Source: Acanthacorydalis orientalis (Eukaryota > Arthropoda > Insecta > Megaloptera > Corydalidae). From it: 64,000 bases of DNA. The notes under the pieces were generated by a model that searched no databases, was not told the DNA's origin, and saw only the letters and a program-made list of their open reading frames with translations. A program made the translations under genes and the position numbers. This document shows positions 36,113-47,064 of the stretch, piece by piece. The stretch lies in NCBI GenBank assembly GCA_034766995.1, contig CM068320.1, positions 12,526,687 through 12,590,686 of the forward strand. Reading direction: 5' to 3'. Position 1 is the stretch's first letter. Each line of letters begins with the position of its first letter.

Positions 36113-36258
36113 TATATTTACATATTTTGTATTTCACTAGGAAAAAGATACTAAATAAAATTGAAAATATTTACCAAAACCTGAAAATGAAAGAATTATT
36201 GTAAGTTTATTAGATTATCTTCAAATTTGTTTACAAATATCTCTATCTATATATTTAT

Positions 36259-36265
<7 letters not shown>
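36113..36265 (+). repeat. Direct repeat, left copy (about 150 bp)
   Basis: Matches 36935-37085 in the same orientation: TTTGTATTTCACTAGGAAAA, AAATAAAATTGAAAATATTT, ACCAAAACCTGAAAATGAAA, GAATTATTGTAAGTTTATTA and ATTTGTTTACAAATATCTCT. Both copies run into a simple repeat on the right. Confidence 0.8.
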
Positions 36266-36293
<28 letters not shown>

Positions 36294-36296
<3 letters not shown>

Positions 36297-36934
36297 GAGA
36301 ATATTGTATGTGAACTTTAATTTTTGGCGAAATATTAAAATGGAGGATGATGTTACGTTGAATATGTTGTTAAATGAACACATTTTTAAATTAAATCAAG
36401 CGTTCTGTTCATTTAACGTTTGGAATACGTAAACATATTTAATAGACGTTTAGAAAATGGTTTCCTGTTTTTATTGAAGCGTACCAAATGCCTGGTCATA
36501 AAAGTCATTATTTTTTCTATCCAATGTTATTACTAATTTGTTCATGCGCAGCTGTAGAATTTTTGTGTTGAAATTTTTAGTGCCAAAAACATGAATGCAT
36601 GACTTGTGTTGATAACTTACAGCACATTAATCGCAAACCGAGTGGAAAGAGTTTATAGTGGAAATTATAATTTTAACGTTCTGTTATTTATCGCACCGTT
36701 CACCCAGTATTTATAATAGTTTAGTGTTTTTATGTCGTGTATGGTTTCGATAATGTTCATAAAGCTGATTTAATATATTTAAGTTATTCAGAACGTAATA
36801 TTATCATTGATTTTTTTTAAATAAAACGTTATAGAGTATGAAATGATCTTTGTGGGCATTGTACTGAAAATGAACTTATATTGAACTCTGTGTAACCAGC
36901 GTAAAACATTTAACATATTATTGTACTTATAAGT
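36294..36934. other. Unique DNA between two direct repeats
   Basis: AT-rich sequence of about 640 bp with no open frame of note. If the flanking direct repeats are terminal repeats, this would be the body of a small element. Confidence 0.4.
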
Positions 36935-37085
36935 TTTTTATTTTGTATTTTACTAGGAACAAGATAATAAATAAAATTGAAAATGTTTACCAAAACCCGA
37001 AAATGGAAGAATTATTGTAAGTTTATTAGATTGTCTACAAATTTGTTTACAAATATCTCTACGTATCTATTTATTTCTCTCTCTC
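36935..37085 (+). repeat. Direct repeat, right copy (about 150 bp)
   Basis: See 36113-36265. This copy ends in (TC)n at 37075-37091 followed by (TA)n. Confidence 0.8.
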
Positions 37086-37134
37086 TCTCTCTATATACAT
37101 ATATATATATATAGATATATATGTATGCATGTAT

Positions 37135-37270
37135 ATGGGTTCACGGATAATTACCCCCTGGACAAACCCCCCTGGATATTAACCGCCCATCAATTACCCA
37201 CTGAAAAATAAACCCGTGTAAAAACTCCCTGGACATTAACCTCCCGTGTAAAAAGGACCTGGACGTTAAC
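37135..37270. repeat. Degenerate short tandem repeat rich in CCTGGACATTAACC
   Basis: CCTGG-A motifs recur about every 20-40 bp: CCCCTGGACAAACCCC, CCTGGATATTAACCGCCC, CCCTGGACATTAACCTCCC and CCTGGACGTTAACTC, with CCGTGTAAAAA between. The block is strand-asymmetric (C-rich) and unlike its surroundings. Confidence 0.75.
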
Positions 37271-37669
37271 TCTAACTAATAAGAACAAAAATTTTTAAAA
37301 ACAATTTTCTTGACACAACAAACAATGGATACAAAAATCTATTATAATATTTGTATATTTTAAAATCGTATTACTAACATGGTGATTTCAGTTTTTAAAA
37401 TTAATCACTGTACCAGAAAATCAAAGGTATTAAAAGGATCATTTAAAAGGATCAGTGTCAAGTATTAATACATAATTAATAATATTAAACTACTATTTCC
37501 TGTAAAATATTTCAAAATTTTAAATGAATTAATTTTCTCTCTGTCTATCATAAAATGTGTATATTAGGTTTTAGCAAATTATAAATTTGTATCCATATTT
37601 TGATGTCAAATAATTTTTTGTTAAAATTTTTATTTTGACAAATTTACTTTAAAACATTTATTTTGTCAA

Positions 37670-37673
<4 letters not shown>
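37271..37673. other. AT-rich DNA, nothing recognised
   Basis: No recognisable features. Confidence 0.5.

Positions 37674-37711
<38 letters not shown>
37674..37711. repeat. (TA)19 microsatellite
   Basis: TA tract just before the duplicated segment, as in the partner copy at 31490-31518. Confidence 0.9.
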
Positions 37712-37716
<5 letters not shown>

Positions 37717-37734
37717 AACATTCTTGTGGTTCCT

Positions 37735-38115
37735 TTAATTAGTATATTATCAGTAAACTTGAACTGATTCTATTTATTTTCATGAATTTTATATAATAAG
37801 TTTTTATTTATAAATTCATTTTTTATTTTACAAGTAAATTCAAATTTTCTGAACTTTATATAATTAAAAAAAATACAACCTACATTTATTTAAAAACTAT
37901 AAAAGTTTCTGTAAAAATATAAATGAATATTTGTAATAAACTGATGATACAAGAGATAAATAATGTTTAAATTTAAATCTATAATGTTTCAAAGTTTACT
38001 TTTATACCCATTTTTTATAATATGTAAACAAATAAAAATTTAAAGGTTCATATTAAATTATATGCTTAGCTATACTTGTTTATTTATCAAAATATCGCAT
38101 CACAAAAAACGTTGT
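37735..38115. repeat. Dispersed duplicated segment, copy 2
   Basis: Homologous to 31521-31930 in the same orientation with small insertions and deletions. Confidence 0.8.
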
Positions 38116-38225
38116 ATTCATTGTTTGTTGTGTCAATGGAATTTTTTTTAAAGAATTTTTATTCTTATACGATGGATTAATGTTCTGGAGGGGGGAGGGT
38201 GCCTAGCGGTTAATTTTCCTGTTAC

Positions 38226-38239
38226 GATATATATGTATA

Positions 38240-38290
<51 letters not shown>

Positions 38291-38291
38291 G

Positions 38292-38345
<54 letters not shown>

Positions 38346-38351
38346 TATATG
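38226..38351. repeat. (TA)n microsatellite with CATATA/GTATA interruptions
   Basis: About 125 bp of TA repeats. A G-rich patch (GGAGGGGGGAGGGTGCC) lies just upstream at 38189-38205. Confidence 0.95.
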
Positions 38352-40497
38352 TATTTTTAACAACTGATTGATCTATTATTTTTGTATTATTAATTAGTTA
38401 TAACTAGGAACAATTATTTAAAAATGTTAAAATGGTTATAAGAATACAAAATAAAAAATAATGGAATGAATTTAATTAGTGTAATATTATATACTTACAG
38501 CATTTATAGAAAAAGTAGATTAGAACTTGGAAACGATGTCGAGAATTTGGTATCACTGATGGAAGTTCTTAGATGCCACTCTAGAAGAAATAAAAAGTCA
38601 TGATAAAATTGATTACGTTATAAACTAATTACTTATGTAAAAATTCTTATAACATTTTTTTATTATAAGATTTTTTTGTTTGTTTTTTATGAATAAATTA
38701 GTTACATTTTAAAACAGTGAGTATAAAAATAATTCCAATATGCTTTTAAAATTTACTTTACGAACAGAGCGATCTGCTTGAAACTTGTTTTGATAACAAC
38801 ATTAATTTTTCATTAATGGAAAAGAATTTTTTTACAAAAATAAAACTATTTTTGGTTTGTTGTTAAAGATACATGCTTTCTTTGTTTCCATATTTTTTTG
38901 TCAAATTTGTTTAAGTGCTCTCCTTCAGTTTTGTAAATCTTAGACTAAAAAAAATTAAAAAATCTTTATTTTTAATTTATTTAACATTTTATTTTTCTAT
39001 TCAAGTGTAGTGCATTATTTTATTATCTTTTAAGAAATTAAGTCTGACACTAAAAAGCACAAGTTTTATAGTGAAAAGTTAACGAATAAGAAAAAGAACT
39101 AAAAGATATCTACTAAACTAATTAAAAAAATATTGTAGGTATAAAAATATGTCAATTTTTTTTTACGTACAGTAATTATGATGGAAGTAACTTACAAAAA
39201 AATATAAATATTTCGCAGCAATGATTCATATTATTATTTAAAAAGAATAATTTATTTTGAGCGTCGTTAAAGGCTGTGACAGAATGAAAGCATCGAAGGA
39301 AAACAGAAAAAAATTATTGAAGTTAAACAATTAAAGTAGCGACAGATAGTAGCGGAAGAACATTTAATGTCGCTGCCTTTAATAAAGCCAACTGAACTAA
39401 ATGAAAATTCATAAAAAAAGAAGTTTGACTGTCGGCGTTGTATATGTTTCCGCAATTTTTGATGACAGATGCTACATATTAAAGCTTTATTAAACATTAG
39501 ATAAGTACAGAAAATGAAAAAGAAAAAAGAAAAGTTTGCTACTCTTTTCATTATGTTATATAATTCAACACTGTGCAGTACTCTGTCAGTGCTTTTACCT
39601 CTACCGCTATTCTCTGCTTTGATTCGGCTACGTTTTAACTGTTAAGAATGTTTTATTAGTGATATAGAAACAATCATTTTATTGAAATGTTAATATTAAA
39701 ACTACTGATTAAGTAAAAATGTAAAAAATGCTCTGAGTGTTTTTAAAAAAAATATTCTAGAATTAGAGTATTTATATCAAATCGACAAATTATGATCGAA
39801 TTAATTTGAAAAAAAAACAATATACGATATGTAATTTTTTTATAAAGTATTAAATTCTAGGAAAAAATATAGAATTTAAACGAAAAAGAACTAAATTTGT
39901 TTATTTAGATTTCTATAAAATCGAAGAGGAATCATTATTGTTACTTGAACATCTCGAAAAACATGCGAATTGGACAAACGCAATTAAACTGATTAAAATA
40001 AAGTAATATTTAAAGATGAGTAATTTTATGTTTTTATCATAATGTCTCTGAGAGATACTAATTATATGTATAAAAGATATGGATGATCAAACAACGAAAA
40101 TAGATTGGAATTTGGATTTTTGAAATGTCTGCCTATTGTTTTCGAGTATTTTTACTTTTATAGGCTTCGGCCGTTTAGTTTGTTTTATTAAGAATATGAA
40201 TACATTTACAATAGTAAATTTGTGTCTTAGTTTTTTCTTTTAAAGATCTCAGATGAATTACTCGATGTTCAAAATCGAATTTGTATCTTAGTATTAAAAA
40301 AAAGCAATTCAAAATACCGAAGCAACATCCATAATGAGTTTAAAACTGAAAATGTAACATAAATGATATTATTGTTTGCTTACACATATGATTATAGTTC
40401 GATAGAAAAAGTTAAGATGCCTAAAAAGATAAATCTTGTAAAAAAATAATCAATTTTTTATAAACTAGATTTATTATTAATTGCACTGTAAGAATTA
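38352..40497. other. AT-rich DNA, nothing recognised
   Basis: The 94-codon minus frame at 39267-39551 has a Phe-rich start and no recognisable domain. No repeats or RNAs identified. Confidence 0.45.
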
Positions 40498-40502
40498 ATA
40501 TA

Positions 40503-40562
<60 letters not shown>
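40498..40562. repeat. (TA)n microsatellite
   Basis: About 65 bp, almost pure TA. Confidence 0.95.
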
Positions 40563-40566
<4 letters not shown>

Positions 40567-40716
40567 ATATCAAATATATACATTACGGATATATTAATTA
40601 AATCAGTGCTTTTAAATTGAATTAATCATAACTGAGTTTTAAAAAAAATATTTTCTCGTCGTTTTAAGATTTTAAAGCGTCAACCTTAATATTAAAAAAA
40701 AACATTATATATATAC

Positions 40717-40853
40717 CGGCCAAGCGAATGACATAACCTTACAAAAGAGTAGTGAACCGGTGGCGTCCGAAAAGCAGTATTGGCAGGGTGCAGAGTGTAT
40801 GGTGGGGACAACTGAATCGATCGCAGCGCTCGCTGTGGACAAAATTTCGTTAA
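40717..40853. other. Isolated GC-rich block of unknown origin
   Basis: About 137 bp with roughly 50 percent G+C in AT-rich surroundings. One plus frame is open from about 40737 to 40885 and includes VASEKQYWQGAECMVGTTES and IAALAVDKIS; no family is recognised. It could be an exon-like or transposon-derived scrap. Confidence 0.35.
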
Positions 40854-41339
40854 ATCATGCTCAATTCACCAACAAATTATCATGAATTAAAATAAAATTA
40901 TTTACTTTAATTTTGTTAAAAAACTCAAATTAATATCCTATTATTTTTTTCAATTTTTATTATTGTAGCTGTCATGTATTATTTGTTTTGACTTTATCGG
41001 TTAACCTCACTCTATTCTAAAATAATAGTATTTGATATTTACTTAATTTCTTTATACTTACTTTCTTTATCATAATACGTTCAATTTAATTTTCTCTTTC
41101 AAAAATACAATTGCACTTTTTTATTTATATCATTATAAATTTTTACATTTTGTTTTTATAACGAATTTTTATTTTTTACACTGATTTTACATATCTCCCA
41201 CAATTCTCGAGCATGATTTTTTGTAACCATCAGATGTCGTTTTCGTCGCGCTCCCTGCCAATATTGAATACTTTTCTGAATCTGCGGAAATGATCTCTTC
41301 AGTTTTTTGGGAAGGTTTGTGATGCATAGAACATGCAAA
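40854..41339. other. AT-rich DNA with an unassigned minus-strand frame
   Basis: The minus frame at 41156-41401 (81 codons) includes SIQYWQGARRKRHLMVTKNH and ARELWEICKISVKNK. It is not obviously mariner. It shares the QYWQGA string with the opposite-strand frame at 40717-40853, which may be chance. Confidence 0.35.
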
Positions 41340-42256
41340 AATAGTTTCAAAGATTTCTGAGTGGTGATTTTAATCTTTCCGATCGAAAACGTCGCGGACA
41401 ACCGAACAAATTTGTAGATGAGGAGCTTGAGCAGTTCTTAAATGAAAACTTCTCCAGACTGAACAAGGATTTGCTCAACAACTCTAAATTTCCCAGCAAG
41501 CAATCTCCTATTGTTCATGATAGAACATTCGGAAAACAAAGAAAGAAGATGCGATGCGCCTATATTCTCGCTTACAAGGTTCAAAAGGAAGGATACTTTG
41601 CATAAAATCATAACCTAGAATTAAAAATGGGTTTTGTGCGATACTCCTAAGAATAAAAATCATGGGTTCCACCCGGTGAACTATTGTGTGATATCGATAC
41701 CGAAACCAAAAAAAGTATTATGGTGTATTTTGTGTGACATTAAGGGTGTGGTGTATTATGAATTACTCGAACCTGGTGAGACTGTAAACAAGGAGCATTA
41801 ACAATAACAGATCATATGTTTGAGTGGCGAATTAGAGAGAAAAAGATCACTCACTGACAAGGGAACGAGATAAATCATTTTGCAGCACAACGCTCTGATA
41901 CACATGTGAAAGAGACGAAAGAGGTAATTTGCTCGTTCGGATGGAAAGTTCTCCCTCATGCAGAGTATTCATCGGACCTGACTCCGTCAGATTATCACCT
42001 GTTCTGGTCGCTCCAACATCACCTGGCTGGTAACCATTTCAAAAAAGTGCAAGAGGCCCGAGGTTGCGAAGAGAACGACTTCATCGACTCGAAGCGGCCA
42101 TCTTTTTTCAGCAAAAGGTTCTTCATTTATCCAGCAGATAGAGAAAAGTTATATAAAATAATGGAGGACATTTTGAGGATTAAAATGTATTCCATTTTTC
42201 CTTAAACAAACATGTAGTTCCTGTAAAAAAGGCACCGAATTAATTTGTACACTTAA
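41340..42256 (+). mobile_element. Degenerate mariner, 5'-truncated
   Basis: The first recognisable part is GDFNLSDRKRRGQPNKFVDE, with ELEQFLNENFSRLNK (41359 onward), the link between the two DNA-binding halves. Next come KWVLCDTPKNK and SWVPPGE near the first catalytic position, where the Asp itself is not visible. KGVVYYELLEPGETVNKEH follows (41750). The second Asp motif is damaged (LQHNALIH, Asp missing). The third Asp survives in YSSDLTPSDYHLFWSLQHHL within the 99-codon frame 41906-42205. The 3' end TTAATTTGTACACTTAA precedes TA at 42257. The left terminal repeat was not found. The lineage differs from families A and C. Confidence 0.75.
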
Positions 42257-42615
42257 TATATGTATATTTTCAAAAAATACACTTTTCTCTTTAATTTTGT
42301 TCATCTTCTAGATTCACTAGTTTTGTATACTAGACAAAAAAGTATTACGAAATTTATGATCTCAGTATTTTTATAAAATTTATTTGATGAATAATAGTTT
42401 CAACAAATTCATTTATATTTGATTTTTATATATTAATATATCTTCTTTGTATTTTTTTTTAGATTAATAAATGATTTATTCTGAAAGCAAAAGCATACAT
42501 TTTAAACAAACTGATTTCATTTTATCTAAATTGAATGTATTTTCAAATTAAAGAATTACGTTTACAATAATAAAAAATAAACATCTGAAAACAAGATAAT
42601 TGTAATAAATTCGTG

Positions 42616-42655
<40 letters not shown>

Positions 42656-44328
42656 CACGATATACAAACATACATAAAAAATAAAAATAATATTAATTTA
42701 AACTGTCTTGAAATGCGATACTTTGTCCTCTGGATGAAACACACAAAAACGTTCTTGCTTACAAAAGCGTTGAAACAAGAATTGTTGATGCTTATCAAAT
42801 AATGAAAAAATATCATTTTCATTATTTGTATTCTGTAGTTTACGGTACTTTCACAGTATGCCCTTAGACATTCAGAAAAGTGATGAAAAAATGGAATTAA
42901 TTCCAATTAATTAATTTCCTTTAATTACAAATCCAATCTCATCTACATGAAATCAATCTATGGAATGGGATTTATAAATAAAATTTCAATAATATGATTT
43001 TTTCAATCACTTAATTTTTAGATATATAATTTAAAAAAAAAAACTAATTTTGAAATACATTTGTGCGTATTTGTGTGAGTCTAGAAAAAATAATACTCTA
43101 CACTCTGCTACTTTACTTGAGAATCCTCTTCAGTTTCAGACTATTTTTTTTTCTTTGAAGTTCAATTAAACAATTTTTAATTAGAAAATTACGTTCTTAT
43201 TAATAAAATATAAAAAAGTGTTTATTCTATAAAGTATCATTAACAGCCAACACACTTTTTTTATTAAATTGATTATTAATAACTCATGCTTATATTATTT
43301 GATTTAATATAGACTATAAATTTAGAATTCGTCTATTGACTTTATTAATAATGAAAAATAAATCTTCACATTTTTCTATCAGTTATTTATAATACGTGAT
43401 ATAACTGAAGTGTATTTAAAAAAAGTTTTAGTTATATCTATAGATTTTAAATAATCAAACTTTGTGTGCTTTCAATATTAGTTTTTCGACGTTTTTTAGT
43501 ACCAATGTAAAAATAATTTTCAGTTTATTCAGTATTTAATTAAAGTATTAAATTAAAGTATAAAAGTTTCCCTCAATTTTAACTTTTTTTGGGCTTAAAT
43601 AAACTGTGTCTAGGAAAAAGAATGTGATATAATGATCTAGAAGCGAATAAATTAAATTATTAAACATTCGTGAATAGTAATCAATTATCCGTGCCCAAAT
43701 TCATTACATTTTGATTATAAATTTGTTACGAATCCGAATTTAAACTGATTTGATATTCTATTTTTTATAATTAAAGCTGCTGTCGATAATACTTAATTTG
43801 TTTTAGATTTAACGGTGACCTAAATAACAAATTAAATAACAGATATATAGATTATAAAAGTAGAGTACATCCTTTTCGTTGTACAAAAATAAACAAGTTA
43901 AGAAAGATTTAATTGAATAAAACGTAGTGTATAATTTAAATGGTATAATTACATTTCAAATTTTATAGCAGTAAAAATTCAAGTAATTTTCTAAGATATA
44001 AAATAGTTATGAAGTTATTAGTATTAATTAGTAATAATAAAAACAGGTTTTCTAATTATTTAGATTTTTTTAGATGTATAAAAAATAAGAGAAATAAAAT
44101 ATTACAATTAATGAAAATGTATAGCAATATGAGATTCTTTAAATTAAATTAGAATAAAATTAAGGTACAAGTTTAAACTTGTCGACTTTTTATAACTTAT
44201 ATTAATGTATTTTAAGGATACATTTTTGAAAACAAGTTTAAGTATTTTATCTAAATTTTATCTTGTTTTCCTCGAAATTCTAATTTTTCTCTGTTAATTA
44301 ACATTTGAATATCTGGTGCTAATATTTG
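42257..44328. other. AT-rich DNA with one (TA)n tract
   Basis: A palindromic TA tract flanked by CGTGTTATA and TATAACACG lies at 42611-42660. The 96-codon minus frame at 42616-42906 is unrecognised. Confidence 0.45.
42611..42660. repeat. (TA)n core with CGTGTTATA/TATAACACG arms
   Basis: A fully self-complementary 50 bp block: 9 bp non-TA arms either side of a pure TA run. Confidence 0.9.
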
Positions 44329-44584
44329 AAAGTACAATGGTGGTTTCAAAAATTTCGTGCTGGGGATGAGACCTTGAAGATGAAGAAGATTTCAGGGGTT
44401 GTTCTTCAGTTCATAACGATCAACTGAAGGCGTTAGTTGAATCAGAACCACGCACGACAATTCGAAAGTTTACATAAAAGTTAATGATTAGTCATCCAAT
44501 AGTTCTAGATTACTTAAAACCACTTAAATTAAAAAATGTATATGAATTAGGTCATAAACCGCAATTATTTTTCTACCAACCTAA
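44329..44584 (+). mobile_element. Deleted cecropia-type mariner derivative (copy 3), 5'-truncated
   Basis: Starts abruptly inside VQWWFQKFRAGDETLEDEED (44329), runs through QLKALVESEPRTTIRKF and SHPIVLDYLKPLKLKN. It ends in the terminal repeat CCGCAATTATTTTTCTACCA plus ACCTAA, with TA after it. The 5' terminal repeat and start are missing. Confidence 0.8.
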
Positions 44585-44599
44585 TATATTATGTGTCTG

Positions 44600-44700
44600 C
44601 AGTTGATGATATCATAATCGAAATAAACATAAGGATCCATACAAAATGATCAATAATCAATTATTGAACAGTGAGTGAAAATTCAATTGTAAAAGTTTCA
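44600..44700. repeat. Foldback-family fragment
   Basis: GATGATATCATAATCGAAAT and ATCAATAATCAATTATTGAA match one arm of the foldback family (3806-4040). It lies immediately after the mariner derivative. Confidence 0.5.
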
Positions 44701-45809
44701 TCGGTTTTTACTCTTTAAACTCATGGAACATAACGTAAATTAAAGGTATTAATATAAAACGAAACTGCTATTAAATCAATGTTGATATTAATTGACTTAA
44801 TCAGTGCTGATAAAACCGAAAGATATTCTTTACTATAATGATTAATTAAATCGTTTATTTTCAGAATTATTAGTTTATATTTTAATCCATTTCACTTAGA
44901 AGAATTACTTGACGATAAATAAAAAAGTATCCAATAACCAATTTACATATTAATTCTTGACCTTTGATAACTTTTGAAACTGCCACTGCAGGTAAATTTA
45001 TGAAGATCTTATTAATATCATGTTAAATAATTGACTGACCACTTAAATTATTTTTTTTTGATTACTATTTATCGTTCCTGATAAAATTATTAACATTTAT
45101 CCAACTGACTGTTAAATACTTAATTTTACATATTATTCGGTTTTTTTTTAACTCTTTACTCGATTATATAATTGTATAACGTGCTTTATATTTACTTTAT
45201 CTTATCATAAAATATTTTCATAAGATATATGTACAGTGCTATAAATAGAGTTCAGATTCATTTTTCTGCAGAAGCTTCAAAATAAACGAATACTGAATAT
45301 GTTGTTCATTTTAAATTGAATTCATCAAAAAAGTATACCTCTGTTACAAAGATATAAAATGTTTTACTTGTAAATACATTTAAGAATCTAAAATAATATC
45401 GATTTATCTTCAGGAGTATTTAGATATATGTTTACGATTTAAAAAATTATATATTGGTATGGAATAAAAGTATTCCATCGCCAACTCACAGTTTTATTTT
45501 ACATAGATTTGGATTTTTTGATTAGTTATTATGATAACATTTTTATAACCTAAAAGAATACCGATTAATAATTGTTTCAGTTTTTGATTTCGTTTATGCA
45601 CAGTACGTTTTAAGAGTTCTGTTAATCGGAAACTTCGACAATTATTTTCTAGCAAATTTCTAACGTGTTTAATTTCTAAATTTTAACCATAAAAGGGTGA
45701 TTTTTAAATCAATGGCGGATTTTTAAGTATGTTACAGAAATTAAATAAAAGAAAAATCGTAATCAAATCAAGTGGTTAATGGATATTGGTTGGATATATT
45801 GTTAGAAGA
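44701..45809. other. AT-rich DNA, nothing recognised
   Basis: No recognisable features. Confidence 0.5.
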
Positions 45810-46018
45810 GTAGACCACAGTTGGACAACAGGTATTATTAATTGCAGCGATGATACATTAAAACGCTTAGAAAAATATCAATTAATAGAAAAAATAAAAA
45901 AATTTGAAAATAGGAAACAAATATCTTAAGACAAAGGTATAGAACGCTTGAAAATATTAACTGACAAAATTTGGAACAAGTATTTATTTAGTAGTGGAAT
46001 ATTATAAACATATATATG

Positions 46019-46049
<31 letters not shown>

Positions 46050-46057
46050 ACGTATAC

Positions 46058-46128
<71 letters not shown>

Positions 46129-46326
46129 TATAATATTCCACTACTAAATAAATACTTGTTCCAAATTTTGTCAGTTAGTATTTTCAAGTGTTCTATACCT
46201 TTGTTTTAAGATATTTGTTTCATATTTTTTAATTTTTTTATTTTGTCTATTAATTGATATTTTCCTAAGCGTTTTAATGTATCATCGCTGCAATTAATAA
46301 TACCTGTTGTCCAGCTGTGATCTACT
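45810..46326. repeat. Large palindrome: two ~203 bp inverted arms around (TA)n
   Basis: The left arm (45810-46012) and right arm (46124-46326) are inverted copies with only about ten differences. Both contain GGACAACAGGTATTATTAAT, GCAGCGATGATACATTAAAA, GACAAAGGTATAGAAC-like and TGACAAAATTTGGAACAAGT. The 110 bp centre is (TA)n with TGTGTGTGTACGTATACACA. Transcription through it would give a long hairpin RNA. It could be a foldback transposon or an inverted duplication; no target-site duplication was identified. Confidence 0.85.
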
Positions 46327-46337
46327 GACGAACAACA

Positions 46338-46387
46338 TTAACTGACAAAATTTGGAACAAGTATTTATTTAGTAGTGGAATATTATA

Positions 46388-46390
<3 letters not shown>
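46338..46390. repeat. Third partial copy of the palindrome arm
   Basis: ATTAACTGACAAAATTTGGA, ACAAGTATTTATTTAGTAGT and GGAATATTATAAAC repeat the inner end of the left arm in direct orientation, again followed by (TA)n (46390-46427). Confidence 0.9.

Positions 46391-46427
<37 letters not shown>
46390..46427. repeat. (TA)19 microsatellite
   Basis: Pure TA tract after the third arm copy. Confidence 0.95.
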
Positions 46428-46431
<4 letters not shown>

Positions 46432-47064
46432 TTAAAATAACATTCACTTAAGTTAAAAAATAATTCACGCTCTTTTTTAACCAAACTAATACTCCTTAAT
46501 CAGAAGTTTTATTGGTATTTAATACAATTAGATTTATTAGACAGAAGAATGATACATTTTTAATGATAACAACCTTCGAAATATATATATATATATAATA
46601 GAAGTTAAAAACTTTTTTGACATTCAGAGTACTCGTATATATAAATTTTAAGAAATATGAATATTTTAATAGTTTTTTAAGATACATGAATAAAAAATAT
46701 ACATTATGGTTATTATTGAATAAGTGTAAAAGACTTTTATTTGAATCTTTTTGTTTTTTTAAAGTAATGCGAATATTATATAAATATATTTGTTAAATGT
46801 CGTGATGGAAAGGCTAAATCGACGATGACTAATTTGTTGTGGTCGAATCCAACGTAATGGGATGTATTTTGTTTCACTAAGAATACTATTGTTCGAATGC
46901 TTTGGATATGAGAGTAAATCCTGACATAAAATCGTTATTTTTTCACAGTAATAGACTAAGAATAGCGCTAACAAATCCGTAAGAGAAAAATTCTAGTTGT
47001 GAATTTTTTTTAAAAAAATAAGTAAATGTTTAAGTTGAGATCTTGTGACATCGAAATGTATATA
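46428..47064. other. AT-rich DNA, nothing recognised
   Basis: Short TA tract near 46580. No genes recognised. Confidence 0.5.

Noticed and set aside
41156..41401. 81-codon minus frame as the N-terminal part of the degenerate mariner at 41340
   Set aside because: It is on the opposite strand and lacks the helix-turn-helix motifs of mariners, so it was kept separate and left unassigned.
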